Position numbers and translations under genes: made by a program. From contig NZ_JAMOKX010000006.1 of the NCBI RefSeq assembly GCF_023646285.1, positions 1 through 64,000 of the forward strand: 64,000 nt of DNA, in the 5' to 3' direction. Positions 34,789 to 44,264 of this stretch are shown here, one piece after another. The stretch comes from Helicobacter colisuis. Lineage in GTDB: Bacteria > Campylobacterota > Campylobacteria > Campylobacterales > Helicobacteraceae. Positions within the stretch are counted from its first letter, which is position 1. Every line of letters starts with the position of its first letter. Below the pieces are notes generated by a model. The model ran no database searches and had not been told where the DNA came from. It saw only the letters and a list, made by a program, of their open reading frames with translations.

Positions 34789-35217
34789 TTAAGATTCTTG
34801 AGAAGCTTCCTCACTCTTTGCTTCTTCTTTTGGAGCTGTTTCCTTAGCTTCACGCGCTTCTTTTAATGGTGTCGCTTTTTTATTGTGAATAGCTCTATCT
34901 ACCAAGACTTCCCATGCTTTTTGTTCTTTTTTGCTATCGTATTTAATCACGATAAAACGCAAAATGTCTTCATTAATGCGATACAAACGCTCTAATTCTA
35001 AAACGAGTTTTGGCTCAGCTTTGAAATAAATTACAAAGTAATATCCTCGTTTATTTTTCTTGATTTCATAAGCAAGATTTCGCATTCCCATATCCAATGT
35101 CGCGCTAATTTCTCCGCCATTGTTAAGAATCGCTGCTTTATAAAAATCGATTTTTTGTGTGATTTCTTCTTGTGTCAAAGTGGGTTTTACCACAAACATA
35201 GTTTCATAAAAACGCAT
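34789..35217 (-). CDS. rpsF: 30S ribosomal protein S6
   Basis: This 142-residue protein pairs with S18. The opening [19 protein letters not shown] and the stretch [19 protein letters not shown] are typical; a Lys/Glu/Ala-rich C-terminal tail (about 110-142) follows the fold. GGAGAAAAA precedes the ATG. It is the first gene of the operon; in many bacteria the S6:S18 complex represses its own mRNA, but I could not identify such a leader fold here. Confidence 0.97.
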   Translation of the reverse strand: MRFYETMFVVKPTLTQEEITQKIDFYKAAILNNGGEISATLDMGMRNLAYEIKKNKRGYYFVIYFKAEPKLVLELERLYRINEDILRFIVIKYDSKKEQKAWEVLVDRAIHNKKATPLKEAREAKETAPKEEAKSEEASQES

Positions 35218-35295
35218 TTTTTCTCCTTATGGATTCTGCCCTTTTTGCTAAAAAGAGCAAGGATTTTTTACAAGTAAAATGTAAAGCCTAAAATT

Positions 35296-36297
35296 TTATT
35301 CTAAAATAGCTTGAATTTTAATTAAAGTGCGTAAAAATCCATTTCCCTTTGTGATTCCCCTTATTGAATCTTCATGCCACCGATTTAACACACAAAATAT
35401 TTTTAAAAACCTTTCTTGTCCTATTTGTATGGCTCTTCTTTTTTTCTTTTCTAGTAGATTTACAGGAAGTTTATAGCCCAAAACCTCTTCAGAAGTTGCA
35501 TTTCCATAAAGCTTAATATGACTTGAAAATAAAAAAAGTTGAAAGAAATATTTCTGTATTTCTGCAATGAGCGGAATCTCTTCAAATCCCTGCTCCAAAA
35601 ACTTTTCTAATAGATTATTATAGGGTTTCCTATCAAAAATCAATTCCAAAATTTCTTCATAATCAACACTGCCCAAGCTATAACCTAGATTCTCGATATT
35701 TTCTGCATTAATCTCTGAATCAAAAATGGTGTATTTTCTCAATTCTGCAACACTAAGCCCCAAATCATAATTTTGCTGCTCCAAAATCTTTCTCAAAGAA
35801 AAATCCGAAATTTTCAACTCAAAGCCATTGGCATATTCGCGCAAAATCCCAAAGGCTTCACCTGCACTAAGGTTAAAAAATCGCACTTCATAAATATTCT
35901 TGCCCTTAAAACTTCCTGCTAATGCCTTGCAATCTAGTGAATACTCCGCAGCACTTTTATTTTCTGCTTGATAAAACTCTAAAATTAAATAACCACTGCC
36001 ATTTTTTTCCAAAGCTGCAATAAGCAAATCAAGCTGTTTTTTGGGAATCTTTTTGTCTGCTTTAATCCAAACAAGCGATTCCCCTCCAAAAAGAGAACCT
36101 TGAGAAAAACAAGCCATAGCACTATTAAAATCAAATTCACTAAAATAAAAGCTGTTTTTTTCACAATCTTTTTTGAGAATCTCTTGGGCTATTTTCTCTC
36201 CATAATACCCAACCAAAAATGAATCTTCACCATAGAGTAAAATCGCACGAATCTCGGTATTACTTGCAAGTTTAGAATCAAGTTCTCTTTTATACAT
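35296..36297 (-). CDS. holA: DNA polymerase III subunit delta
   Basis: This 333-residue clamp-loader subunit shows the loose HolA pattern: AILLYGEDSFLVGYYGEKI at the start, KKQLDLLIAALEKNGSGYLIL in the middle, and a helical C-terminal collar with EIQKYFFQLFLF. It opens the DnaN clamp encoded at 59512-60579. The start overlaps the rnr stop as TAATG. Length and context make the call good despite low conservation of the family. Confidence 0.8.
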   Translation of the reverse strand: MYKRELDSKLASNTEIRAILLYGEDSFLVGYYGEKIAQEILKKDCEKNSFYFSEFDFNSAMACFSQGSLFGGESLVWIKADKKIPKKQLDLLIAALEKNGSGYLILEFYQAENKSAAEYSLDCKALAGSFKGKNIYEVRFFNLSAGEAFGILREYANGFELKISDFSLRKILEQQNYDLGLSVAELRKYTIFDSEINAENIENLGYSLGSVDYEEILELIFDRKPYNNLLEKFLEQGFEEIPLIAEIQKYFFQLFLFSSHIKLYGNATSEEVLGYKLPVNLLEKKKRRAIQIGQERFLKIFCVLNRWHEDSIRGITKGNGFLRTLIKIQAILE

Positions 36298-38447
36298 TAT
36301 CTGTTTTTCTTTCTTTTTCTTGGGATTTTATTTTGTTTTCTTTGCTTATTTTTCTTGGCAATTCTCAAAGCTTCTCTTCTAGCTAATTCTTTATTTTTTA
36401 TGGCTTGTTTTTGTCGCTTTTGGGAAATATATTCTGAAATCCTTAAATTTTCACCCCCAAATCCCTCTGCAAAAATTTTTACCATTCTACCATAAACCTT
36501 TGCCGTGGCAAGATTCACTTCCAAAATCTGAATCCGTGCTTTTTGGTATTTCACGCCTTGACCATTTAGAGTTATCACCCTAGCACCCATTAAAGGAAAA
36601 TCGCTCAAAGCTACAATCAAAGGTGATTTTTCACTCACAATGATACCATCATAGATTTGTCCCAAATACTTGGAGAGATAACGCGCAAATTTTCTATCTT
36701 GAAAATCCAGCTCTATTTGTGCCACTTCACGCTCTTGCAAACTTAATTGATCGCATAAAATAGGCAAAGAATCTTTGTATTGCTTATTTTCATTGAGTGC
36801 AACTTTGTCTTTTAAGATTCGGTGCAAAATCAAATCGCTATATCTTCGAATCGGAGAAGTAAAATGGCTATAAGCCTCAAATCCTAACCCAAAATGCCCT
36901 ACATTATGACTAGCATAACTAGCTTGTTGCATAGATTTAACAATAAGCTTATCCACTTCCCTTTGTATTTTTGCTCTTTTAGCAATGCTTTGAATCTCCA
37001 AAATCACCTTATGCAAAGCCATTTTTGTTTTAGGGATTGCCTTGTCTCTCCAAATTCCTAAAAGCCGCAATTCTCCAAATAACTCATTTAATTTTTCCAT
37101 TTTAGGTTGAGGATGGATTCGATAGATTCCTAGCTTTAAATGATTGTCATTTTGAGCATTTTTTTGCTCTAATAGCTTAGCGCTCTCCACATTAGCAAGC
37201 AACATACACTCTTCAATTAATTGATGAGAAAGCGTTTGAGATTCAAAAGACAGCGCCCTAAGTTCTAAATTTTTATCTAGCTCTAGCTCCACCCCATCTC
37301 CTGTGAAATCAAACCCATATTTCAAACGATTCTTACGCAATTTTTGAGTTAATTCTTTCAAGGATAAAAGCATTGTTTGCAAAGGCTTTTTAATAGTAGT
37401 GCTTTTTTGAGTTTCAAAAAAGGCATCCACTTCTTCATAATTTAATTTTTGCTTGACTTTGATAATTGCTGCAAAAAGCTCACTATTTAATACCGCCTTA
37501 GTGCGTTTATGAAGCCGAATCTTCCATACCATTGCTAAGCGATTTTTGCCCTCTTTTAGAGAACAAAGATTTTCACTCAAAGTGCGCGGTAACATTGGGA
37601 TAGATTTATGTGGAAAGTAAATACTAAATCCACGGCTTTTTGCTTCCCCATCTAAAGGGGAATTAGGCGTTACATAATGGCTAACATCCGCAATCCCGAC
37701 ATAAAGCATCGCATTATCTTGATCATAAAAAATTGCATCATCGTGATCCTTAGCGCCAACTGGATCGATCGCACAAAAAGGCAAATGTGTAAGATTCTCA
37801 CGCTCTTTAAAGTGGCTAATTTGCACTTCTTTAAAGCTTTGTGCTTGGAGTTCGGCTTGGAGACTAAAGGCTTCTCGTTTGTTGTAGAGATTAAGGGCAA
37901 TAATCTCATCAATTTTGGGATCATCCAAAGTGCCTAAAATCTCCAAAACCTCTCCATTTTGTGGATTTAATTTCAAAATAGTTTGACTGGGGAGTGCCTT
38001 TAGGGATTTTTGAGAAGCTTTGATTTTATATGCTACTTCATTAGGGATAGAAATCGCAATACAATCAAGTTTGTATTTTTCCAAATAGCACACTATATTT
38101 TGTGTTCTATGTTGCAAAACTTGTAAAATTTTGGCTTTAGTCTTGCCCAATCTAGCCTTAGTAATATTTTTTGCAAGGACAATATCGCCTTTTTGTGCTC
38201 TTTGTGTGTGATTCTTCTCTATAAGCCAATCTTTTTGGTGAGAATTAAAAAGGCTACACACAAAGCCATATCCTTTTTTAGTGGGTTCAAATCTACCAAT
38301 TTGGAATTTTTTACCCAAAAAATAACACGCTTGTTTTTTCTCTATTGCTCCATATTGTTGCAATAGGCTTATTATTTTTTTAAATTCAGGTGCTATCTCC
38401 AAATTTAGTGGGATTCCTACTTCTATAAGTCGGACAAATTCAGTCAT
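36297..38447 (-). CDS. rnr: Ribonuclease R
   Basis: This 716-residue 3'-5' exoribonuclease degrades structured RNA. It has N-terminal cold-shock-like domains, the RNB catalytic core with LPFCAIDPVGAKDHDDAIFYD (near residue 235) and GIADVSHYV, and a C-terminal S1-like region (about 595-665) followed by a very basic tail. It is shorter than E. coli RNase R (813 residues), as usual in Campylobacterota. It is coupled to the HDOD gene upstream by an ATGA overlap and to holA downstream. Confidence 0.92.
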   Translation of the reverse strand: MTEFVRLIEVGIPLNLEIAPEFKKIISLLQQYGAIEKKQACYFLGKKFQIGRFEPTKKGYGFVCSLFNSHQKDWLIEKNHTQRAQKGDIVLAKNITKARLGKTKAKILQVLQHRTQNIVCYLEKYKLDCIAISIPNEVAYKIKASQKSLKALPSQTILKLNPQNGEVLEILGTLDDPKIDEIIALNLYNKREAFSLQAELQAQSFKEVQISHFKERENLTHLPFCAIDPVGAKDHDDAIFYDQDNAMLYVGIADVSHYVTPNSPLDGEAKSRGFSIYFPHKSIPMLPRTLSENLCSLKEGKNRLAMVWKIRLHKRTKAVLNSELFAAIIKVKQKLNYEEVDAFFETQKSTTIKKPLQTMLLSLKELTQKLRKNRLKYGFDFTGDGVELELDKNLELRALSFESQTLSHQLIEECMLLANVESAKLLEQKNAQNDNHLKLGIYRIHPQPKMEKLNELFGELRLLGIWRDKAIPKTKMALHKVILEIQSIAKRAKIQREVDKLIVKSMQQASYASHNVGHFGLGFEAYSHFTSPIRRYSDLILHRILKDKVALNENKQYKDSLPILCDQLSLQEREVAQIELDFQDRKFARYLSKYLGQIYDGIIVSEKSPLIVALSDFPLMGARVITLNGQGVKYQKARIQILEVNLATAKVYGRMVKIFAEGFGGENLRISEYISQKRQKQAIKNKELARREALRIAKKNKQRKQNKIPRKRKKNR

Positions 38448-39262
38448 TCAATCTCACTCAAATTTTCTACAAACCCCATTTCCAACAAAGCCCTTTTAAA
38501 ACCCTCTTCATCTAAACCATAAAGAGAAACATACTTAAGTGCCTCTTGAATCTGTTCCTTGCTTGCAATGCTATAAGGATTAATTAAAAAATTTACCACA
38601 CGCAAGGGATAAATATAACATTCTAATTCTTTTGGCAACTCTGGTTTGCCCAAATAATGCACAATTTGTACCATTGTTTCTTCAAAATGCCAATGCTCAA
38701 AAAGCATTTCTAAAATTTCAATTTGATCCATCTGCAAAACCGATCTTTCTGCTTCAATAAGGGACATACTCTTAAGCTTTTTTTCAAAGTCTTTTTCTTT
38801 ATTTGTGCTTCTTAAAACATTAGCTAAAATAACCATTCCAACATGGATAATCAGCGCACAAGAAATTAAGGAATGCAATATGGGATTTTTAGATTGATGC
38901 CATTTTGCCAAAAATATTCCCTTTAAGTTAGAAGCTTTTATAAAATCAGCTACACTCAATCCATAAGGACTTAAATCCATCTCTAATTGCGACTTTATTG
39001 CACTTGCAATTGCTAGTCCCTTAGCCGTATAAACACCAAAAAGCATCACCGCTTGTGAGACTGAATTAATGGTTCTTGAATAACCAAATAACGGAGAATT
39101 TGCAGTTTTAATAATATTAGCAGTTAAAAGAGGATCGCTTTCAATAATATTTGCTATCTCTCTTATGCTAACATCTTCTCGCAAACAAGCTTTTTGTAAC
39201 TCCGATATTGTCTGAGGTAAGGGTGGCAAAGAATCAATTTCAGAAATTATCAAGTCTTTCAT
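38444..39262 (-). CDS. HDOD-domain protein
   Basis: This 272-residue cytoplasmic protein is mainly one HDOD domain (about residues 8-205), recognised by the opening LPPLPQTISELQKACLREDVSIREIANIIESDPLLTANIIK pattern and SVSQAVMLFG. HDOD is an HD-like fold without the metal-binding residues; members take part in signalling, and their ligands are mostly unknown. It overlaps rnr by ATGA, so it may link RNA turnover to a signal. The precise function is unknown. Confidence 0.8.
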   Translation of the reverse strand: MKDLIISEIDSLPPLPQTISELQKACLREDVSIREIANIIESDPLLTANIIKTANSPLFGYSRTINSVSQAVMLFGVYTAKGLAIASAIKSQLEMDLSPYGLSVADFIKASNLKGIFLAKWHQSKNPILHSLISCALIIHVGMVILANVLRSTNKEKDFEKKLKSMSLIEAERSVLQMDQIEILEMLFEHWHFEETMVQIVHYLGKPELPKELECYIYPLRVVNFLINPYSIASKEQIQEALKYVSLYGLDEEGFKRALLEMGFVENLSEIE

Positions 39263-39343
39263 TATCGTTATCTTGCATTAAAATAATCTTTGCAAAATAA
39301 TAGCATAAACTCCCTAAACCAAACAAATCTTTTAAAGGTATTT

Positions 39344-39352
39344 TGTTATAAT
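39344..39352 (+). promoter_or_regulatory. hldD extended -10 promoter
   Basis: TGTTATAAT (39344-39352), 32 bases before the hldD ATG, is a perfect extended -10 element and the likely promoter for the hldD-hldE-gmhA operon. Confidence 0.65.
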
Positions 39353-39384
39353 GTAGCATTTATAAATTATCACAAGGAATCTAA

Positions 39385-40383
39385 ATGCAATACATTGATG
39401 ACACCCTTGCAGGAAAACGTATTTTAATCACAGGTGGCGCTGGATTTATTGGATCTAATCTCGCGCTTTATTTTCAAAAATATCACCCCAAGTCTCAAGT
39501 GGTAGTTTTTGATTGTTTTAGAAATGGGGAAGCTTTTGAAAATGGAAATCCAAAATCACTAGGACATTTTAAGAATCTTTTAGAATTTAAGGGTGAGGTC
39601 ATCGCAGGAGATATAAACAACAAAGCCGATTTGCAAAGATTAGAAAATATGAATTTTGATTATATCTTTCATCAAGCAGCCATTTCAGATACTACCGTGC
39701 TTAATCAAGAGCTTATTTTGCGCAGCAACCTTAATGCCTTTAAAGATTTACTAGATTTGAGCATAAGAAGCGAAGCAAAAATGATTTATGCTTCAAGCGC
39801 AGGAGTTTATGGCAACACTCCTGCACCAAATAGCATTGGTAGTGGCGAGATTCCAGAGAATGCTTATGGATTTTCTAAATTAATGATGGATCATCTAGCT
39901 TCCAAATATTTACAAGAAAATCCTAGTTTGCATATCGTTGGATTGCGATATTTTAATGTCTATGGCGAAAATGAATTTTACAAAGGCAAAACAGCTTCAA
40001 TGATTCTGCAACTTGGCTTACAAGCACTCCAAAACAAAAAAGTAAGACTCTTCAAGATGGGAGAGCAAAAACGCGATTTTGTTTATATTCAAGATGTTAT
40101 TCAAGCCAATGTAAAAGCTATCAATGCTAAAAAAAGTGGCGTTTATAATGTAGGCAGTGGAAAATCAAGAAGCTATAATGATATTGTGGCTTGTTTGAAA
40201 AAAGAGCTAGGGGAATTTGAAGTAGAATATTTTGACAATCCTTATTCTTTTTTTCAAACACACACTGAGGCTAATATCGTGCTAACAAAAGAATTTTTAG
40301 GTTATGAGCCTAGATTCTCTTTAGAAATTGGTATCAAAAACTATCTTGATCAAATCAAAGCTATTCACGCTAAAGGCTATTAA
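39385..40383 (+). CDS. hldD: ADP-glycero-manno-heptose 6-epimerase
   Basis: This 332-residue enzyme converts ADP-D-glycero- to ADP-L-glycero-D-manno-heptose, the last step before transfer to the LPS inner core. It has the NADP Rossmann motif ITGGAGFIGSNLALYF (near residue 18), the catalytic YGFSKLMMDHL (near 160) and DFVYIQDVIQANV. The length is typical. It is the first of three heptose genes; hldE starts directly after its stop. Confidence 0.95.
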   Translation: MQYIDDTLAGKRILITGGAGFIGSNLALYFQKYHPKSQVVVFDCFRNGEAFENGNPKSLGHFKNLLEFKGEVIAGDINNKADLQRLENMNFDYIFHQAAISDTTVLNQELILRSNLNAFKDLLDLSIRSEAKMIYASSAGVYGNTPAPNSIGSGEIPENAYGFSKLMMDHLASKYLQENPSLHIVGLRYFNVYGENEFYKGKTASMILQLGLQALQNKKVRLFKMGEQKRDFVYIQDVIQANVKAINAKKSGVYNVGSGKSRSYNDIVACLKKELGEFEVEYFDNPYSFFQTHTEANIVLTKEFLGYEPRFSLEIGIKNYLDQIKAIHAKGY

Positions 40384-41907
40384 TTGAAACCCAATATTTT
40401 AGTCATTGGGGATTTGATTTTAGATCATTATATTTGGGGCAAATGCGAAAGAATCTCCCCAGAAGCTCCCGTGCAGGTGATTGAAGTTACCAAAGAAACA
40501 CTCAACCTAGGAGGCGCTTGTAATGTCGCAAGCAACCTCATCGCCCTAGATTGCAATGTGTTTATTTGTGGAATGGCAGGTGCTGATAAGGCAGGTGAGG
40601 ATCTCAAAAACAAGCTAGAATCACTTCACATCAACACTCAAGGAATCCACTTTAGCAAGAATCGACCCACCACGCAAAAATCCCGCATCATCGCTTCACA
40701 TCAACAAGTTGTGCGTGTAGATAGAGAAGATAAAAGCCTAATTGACAAAGAAGCAGAACAATTTATTTTAGAATCTGCCAAAAAATTAATCAAGCATTCC
40801 AAAATTCATTGTATCGTTTTATCTGATTATCAAAAAGGTGTTTTAAGTCAAAATCTCACTCAAAGCCTCATTCAACTTGCTTGTGATTCTAAACTTAAGA
40901 TTCTCATTGATCCAAAGGGCAAAGATTATTCCAAATATCAAGGTGCTACTCTTCTAACCCCAAACAAAAAAGAAGCCACTGAGGCTACAGGAATCCAAAT
41001 AAAAGATGATTCTTCACTGCTCCTAGCTCTCCAAAAACTAAAAGAGATTTGCCATCTTGAATATTCACTCATCACCTTAAGTGAAGATGGAATTGGAATC
41101 TTAAAAGACGGATTACACAAAATCCCAACTATCGCCAAAGAAGTTTTTGATGTAACGGGCGCTGGAGACACCGTTATTGCAGCTTTAGCTTTTATGCTTG
41201 CAAAAGAAGAAGATATTCTCTCTAGTCTTCACTTTGCTAATGCCGCAGCAGCTGTGGTGGTAGGCAAAGTCGGATCAGCAACGGCTAATAAGCAAGAAAT
41301 TTTAAATTACCTTAGAGACAATCATCTCTTAGATTCTCTCTCCAAAGAAATTCCAAAGATTCTTAATACTAATCTTGCTGATTCCAAATTTTTGCCACAT
41401 TTGCAGAGAATCTCACAAAAACAAAAGCCAATGGCTCTTGACTCTAAATTTATAAAATCTAATGATTTTGCCTTATTTTTAGAGTTTTTACAAACCTTAA
41501 AGTCGCAAGATTTTAAAACTATTTTTACCAATGGCTGTTTTGATATTTTGCATTTTGGACACATTAGCTATCTCAATAAAGCTCGTGAATTAGGAGATTT
41601 GCTTATTATTGGATTAAATAGCGATTCTTCTATCAAGCGGCTTAAAGGTGATGAGCGCCCAATCAACTCTCAAGAGGATAGAGCCGCACTGCTGTGTGCA
41701 TTAGAATGTGTAGATTTTGTTATTATCTTTGATGAAGATACACCGCTTAATCTCATTAGCCAAATTAAACCTGATATTTTAGTTAAAGGCGCAGATTATG
41801 CCAATAAAAAAATAGTTGGAAGCGACCTTGTTAAAGAAGTGCGTTTAATTGAATTTATAGAAGGCAAAAGCACTAGTGCAACAATAAAAAAAATCAAAAA
41901 GGAATAA
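40384..41907 (+). CDS. hldE: Bifunctional heptose-7-P kinase / heptose-1-P adenylyltransferase
   Basis: This 507-residue fusion protein has an N-terminal ribokinase-type kinase (about 1-315: [24 protein letters not shown], then [14 protein letters not shown]) and a C-terminal nucleotidyltransferase (about 375-507: [20 protein letters not shown]). It performs steps two and four of ADP-heptose synthesis. Translation starts at TTG (40384), 7 bases after AAAGG and immediately after the hldD stop. gmhA follows after 2 bases. Confidence 0.95.
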   Translation: MKPNILVIGDLILDHYIWGKCERISPEAPVQVIEVTKETLNLGGACNVASNLIALDCNVFICGMAGADKAGEDLKNKLESLHINTQGIHFSKNRPTTQKSRIIASHQQVVRVDREDKSLIDKEAEQFILESAKKLIKHSKIHCIVLSDYQKGVLSQNLTQSLIQLACDSKLKILIDPKGKDYSKYQGATLLTPNKKEATEATGIQIKDDSSLLLALQKLKEICHLEYSLITLSEDGIGILKDGLHKIPTIAKEVFDVTGAGDTVIAALAFMLAKEEDILSSLHFANAAAAVVVGKVGSATANKQEILNYLRDNHLLDSLSKEIPKILNTNLADSKFLPHLQRISQKQKPMALDSKFIKSNDFALFLEFLQTLKSQDFKTIFTNGCFDILHFGHISYLNKARELGDLLIIGLNSDSSIKRLKGDERPINSQEDRAALLCALECVDFVIIFDEDTPLNLISQIKPDILVKGADYANKKIVGSDLVKEVRLIEFIEGKSTSATIKKIKKE

Positions 41908-41909
41908 AA

Positions 41910-42479
41910 ATGCAAGCACATATTTTAAATGAAATCCAATCTCACTTGCAAACCACTCAAAAAATGTCAAGTCTTGTTGATTCTATTCAAGAAGCTGCTA
42001 ATCTTGCTATTACAACACTTCAAAATGGAGGCAAGATTCTCATTTGTGGTAATGGTGGAAGTGCAGCTGATTCTCAACATATTGCAGCTGAACTTACAGG
42101 ACGCTACAAAAGAGAGCGAAAAGGCTTAAGCGCCATAGCCCTAACAACAGACACAAGTGCTTTAACTGCTATTGGAAATGACTATGGTTATGATTTTGTT
42201 TTTTCTAGGCAATTTGAAGCACTTGCTAAAAAAGGTGACTTGCTATGGGGAATCTCTACAAGCGGTAATAGCACCAATGTTTTAAACGCTATGCGATGCG
42301 CCAAAGAAATGGAATGTAAGATTCTAGGATTTAGTGGCAAAGATGGCGGAGAAATGAAAAAATGGTGCGATCTCCTACTTCTTTCTCCTAGTGATGATAC
42401 ACCAAGGATTCAAGAAATGCATCTTTTAATGGCTCATATTATTTGTGATTTGATTGAAAAAGCGACAATGAAGGCTTAG
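41910..42479 (+). CDS. gmhA: Sedoheptulose-7-phosphate isomerase
   Basis: This 189-residue SIS-domain enzyme makes heptose-7-phosphate from sedoheptulose-7-P, the first step of ADP-heptose synthesis. Typical parts are [24 protein letters not shown] (near residue 50) and [14 protein letters not shown] (near 115). AAAAGGAAT precedes the ATG. With hldD, hldE and gmhB it completes the heptose pathway in this window. Confidence 0.96.
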   Translation: MQAHILNEIQSHLQTTQKMSSLVDSIQEAANLAITTLQNGGKILICGNGGSAADSQHIAAELTGRYKRERKGLSAIALTTDTSALTAIGNDYGYDFVFSRQFEALAKKGDLLWGISTSGNSTNVLNAMRCAKEMECKILGFSGKDGGEMKKWCDLLLLSPSDDTPRIQEMHLLMAHIICDLIEKATMKA

Positions 42480-42482
42480 GTT

Positions 42483-42923
42483 TTGTTTTTTCAAAAAACC
42501 ATAGAATCCTGCCATACAAAGCAGATTAATCTTACTAGTGAAATACTAAAAATTCTCCAAACAAGTGGGATTGCTGCAAATCTTGCTGATTTGACATTAG
42601 ATGAAAATGGAATCTATTTACCACTTCCCAATCAAACCACCACAAAAGTGATGCTCTACCAAGCCAAGATTCAAGAATCACTTTTTCGCACTCAAGGAGA
42701 ACCACTCGTGCATCTAAGCGCCTGTGGTGAAAGCCTAAAAAACTACAAAAATGCCGATTTTCTAGCTATTATCCGCACTGATATGCAGTTTTTTTTAGGT
42801 ATTTACTCTCACAAAATTCAAACTAAAATCTTCAATCAAAAGCCTCTTAATCTCTGCCCACACTGCCACAATCTACTTCATCGCTCCTATCAAGGCAATT
42901 TACAACTTTTCTTTGAAAAATAG
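42483..42923 (+). CDS. Uncharacterised protein with a CxxC...CxxC-like pattern
   Basis: This 146-residue protein is encoded just after gmhA and starts at TTG (42483) with AAGG 8 bases upstream. It has no signal peptide or membrane segment. Near the C-terminus it carries LCPHCHNLLHRSY, a possible partial zinc site. I do not recognise the family. Tight spacing suggests it is co-transcribed with the heptose genes, but a role in LPS synthesis is not shown. Confidence 0.65.
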   Translation: MFFQKTIESCHTKQINLTSEILKILQTSGIAANLADLTLDENGIYLPLPNQTTTKVMLYQAKIQESLFRTQGEPLVHLSACGESLKNYKNADFLAIIRTDMQFFLGIYSHKIQTKIFNQKPLNLCPHCHNLLHRSYQGNLQLFFEK

Positions 42924-42926
42924 ACT

Positions 42927-43709
42927 TCATTGATACCTATCTAAATCTAAACTTTTTATACCATTTTCACCACATACGCGACATTTTAAGTTGCGCTTAA
43001 TGTTAATCTTACGAAATTCCATATCCCGTACATCACAAGTTAAAAATTGATCAAAAAGTGGCTTACCAACTCCTGTAATGATTTTTATCGCTTCATTGGC
43101 TTCAATACAGCCAAAAAGCCCAGCAACTGCACCCAAGATTCCTACACTTGCGCCTGTTGGAACTTCTCCTTGTGGTGGAGAATCAAATAAACACGCATAA
43201 CAAGCACTTTCCTTTGGCTTTATACTCATTGCCTGTCCGCAAAAATGCAAGGCACTCGCTCTAACTAGAATCTTGCCCCCAAGCACACAAGCATCATTAA
43301 GCAAAAACTTTGAAGCAAAGGCATCTGTAGCCTCTATGACAAGATCATAATCCTTAATAATCCCTAAAATATTACTCACATTTAACCGCTCTTTGTAAAT
43401 GTTAATTTTAATTTTGGGATTGAGTGATTCTAGCTTTTCTTTAGCTGAGAGTGCTTTGTTTTTTTCTAAATCCTTTGTTGTGTGCAAAATTTGTCTTTGA
43501 AGATTGCTCAAATCCACATTATCGCCATCGCAGATTCCAATCTCGCCAATCCCAGCAGCAGCTAAATAAAATAAAACTGGAGAACCAAGCCCACCAGCAC
43601 CTACTACAAGCACTTTAGCGTTTTTTAGCTTTTGTTGCCCTTCTTCCCCAACTCCACTTAATAAAATATTACGATTGTATCTTTCTAATTCTTCTTGAGT
43701 AAATGACAT
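42927..43709 (-). CDS. E1-like adenylyltransferase (MoeB/ThiF/HesA family)
   Basis: This 260-residue enzyme activates the C-terminal glycine of a small sulfur-carrier protein. The ATP site VVGAGGLGSPVLFYLAAAG is near residue 35, DNVDLSNLQRQILH near 62, and two zinc cysteine pairs are CYAC (near 173) and CRVC (near 245). The position of the family's thioester cysteine, in PTGASVGILGAVAG, lacks a cysteine. Whether it serves thiamine, molybdopterin or another pathway is not decidable here; no carrier gene is adjacent. Confidence 0.85.
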   Translation of the reverse strand: MSFTQEELERYNRNILLSGVGEEGQQKLKNAKVLVVGAGGLGSPVLFYLAAAGIGEIGICDGDNVDLSNLQRQILHTTKDLEKNKALSAKEKLESLNPKIKINIYKERLNVSNILGIIKDYDLVIEATDAFASKFLLNDACVLGGKILVRASALHFCGQAMSIKPKESACYACLFDSPPQGEVPTGASVGILGAVAGLFGCIEANEAIKIITGVGKPLFDQFLTCDVRDMEFRKINIKRNLKCRVCGENGIKSLDLDRYQ

Positions 43710-43845
43710 AATAATCCTTTTCTCTAAAAACCCAATTTTATCAAATCATCTTTGTTGCCTAAAATTTAAGCACAAAATTGTATCGTTTTAAGCTTAATAT
43801 CCTTATGTTTTAATTTTTTTATAAAGAATAAAAAGTTATATTTCT

Positions 43846-43869
43846 ATATATGAATAAATATTCATATAT
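43846..43869. promoter_or_regulatory. ArsR/SmtB-type operator upstream of the metal-resistance operon
   Basis: An exact inverted repeat, ATATATGAATA at 43846-43856 and its complement at 43859-43869 around AA, lies about 50 bases before the ArsR start. The arrangement and the TGAATA/TATTCA core match the 12-2-12 operators bound by CadC/SmtB-type repressors. Autoregulation by the adjacent ArsR protein is a strong inference. Confidence 0.75.
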
Positions 43870-43916
43870 TCATACTTTTATTAATTTTATATTTTAAACA
43901 ATATTAAGGGAAATAG

Positions 43917-44249
43917 ATGCAAGAGCTTGATTCAGAACGACTTTTAAATATTTTAAAAAAACTCCCCAAAGAAGAATTGCTTTATGAGTTAGCAGAATTT
44001 TTTAAAATTTTTGGTGATTCTTCGCGCATTCGCATCCTTTCTTTACTTCAGCAAGAAAAACTTTGTGTGGGAGAAATTTCAGAACTTTTAAACCTCTCTC
44101 CTTCCGCTGTTTCTCACCAACTTAGAATCCTACGCCAAGCAAGACTTGTGCGGTATAAAAAAATCGGCAAAGAAGTGTTTTATGAACTTGATGATGACCA
44201 TATTGAAAAAATCTTTGAACAAGGTTTAGAGCATATTCAAGAAATGTAA
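43917..44249 (+). CDS. ArsR/SmtB-family metal-sensing repressor
   Basis: This 110-residue winged-helix protein has the family's FFKIFGDSSRIRILSLLQQEKLCVGEISELLNLSPSAVSHQLRILRQARLV pattern split over helices about 28-80. The ELCVGEI region includes the CadC/SmtB alpha-3 position (CVGE), and DDDHIEKIFEQGLEHIQE at the C-terminus could supply a zinc-type alpha-5 site. It should repress itself and the following P-type ATPase when metal is low. The perfect inverted repeat just upstream supports this. Confidence 0.92.
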   Translation: MQELDSERLLNILKKLPKEELLYELAEFFKIFGDSSRIRILSLLQQEKLCVGEISELLNLSPSAVSHQLRILRQARLVRYKKIGKEVFYELDDDHIEKIFEQGLEHIQEM

Positions 44250-44264
44250 TATAAGGAGAAAACA

